Position numbers and translations under genes: made by a program. A model generated the notes under the pieces. That model was not told where the DNA came from. It worked only from the letters and a program-made list of their open reading frames with translations, and did not search any database. A stretch of 29,823 bases of DNA, taken from positions 1 to 29,823 of the IMG/VR virus record IMGVR_UViG_3300032213_000871; one strand, given 5' to 3'. This document shows positions 29,822-29,823 of the stretch, one piece after another. This DNA is from a virus. Position 1 is the stretch's first letter. Each line of letters starts with the position of its first letter.

Positions 29822-29823
29822 AT

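Overview
This window looks like part of the genome of a large T4-like (contractile-tailed) phage of a freshwater or marine type. The evidence is a compact gene layout with ATGA/TAATG overlaps, a class Ia ribonucleotide reductase operon (nrdA, a small membrane ORF, nrdB, glutaredoxin), a PAAR tail-tip protein, a tail fibre/tailspike with the N-terminus usual in marine T4-like phages, an Hsp20, a T4-type DNA ligase, and T4-like late promoter boxes (TATAAATA and variants). The host is inferred, not seen. The GroEL reads as strongly betaproteobacterial. The Cys-Gly-Gly-Gly lipoprotein and the Lys/Ala/Pro-rich secreted peptide are in the style of Burkholderiales. A betaproteobacterium is therefore the best guess.

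Layout. Positions 1-1457 (+) hold the end of a Ser/Thr-rich protein and two small membrane or coiled-coil proteins. Positions 1447-4824 (-) hold an apparent amino-acid module: periplasmic binding protein, SLC1/DAACS-type symporter, membrane-anchored protein and Asp/Glu racemase, behind a late-type promoter. Positions 4888-6068 hold a hypothetical gene and a divergent metallophosphoesterase. Positions 6065-10331 (-) hold a protein-quality-control cluster: ClpS, Hsp20, GroEL, GroES and ClpX. Positions 10333-20109 (-) hold the early region: many small proteins, DNA ligase, an FG-GAP lipoprotein, a GNAT-like protein and a zinc metallopeptidase. It is driven by six near-identical sigma70 promoters with consensus -35, 17-bp spacer and extended -10. 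Positions 20242-21193 (+) hold a secreted peptide, a broken or frameshifted ORF and four overlapping mini-ORFs. Positions 21190-29790 (-) hold structural proteins (687-aa protein, PAAR, tail fibre) interleaved with the nrd operon.

How the parts may fit. The early promoters would hand the small takeover proteins to host RNA polymerase at once. Late boxes precede clpS, hsp20, the leader in front of groES, the transporter module, the PAAR operon, the + strand mini-ORFs and the tail fibre. Most of these late leaders carry a stem-loop at or near the expected 5' end of the mRNA, followed by a good Shine-Dalgarno sequence. The strongest candidates for new biology are the five-gene proteostasis cluster, with groESL lying between two copies of one leader sequence, and the transporter/racemase module.
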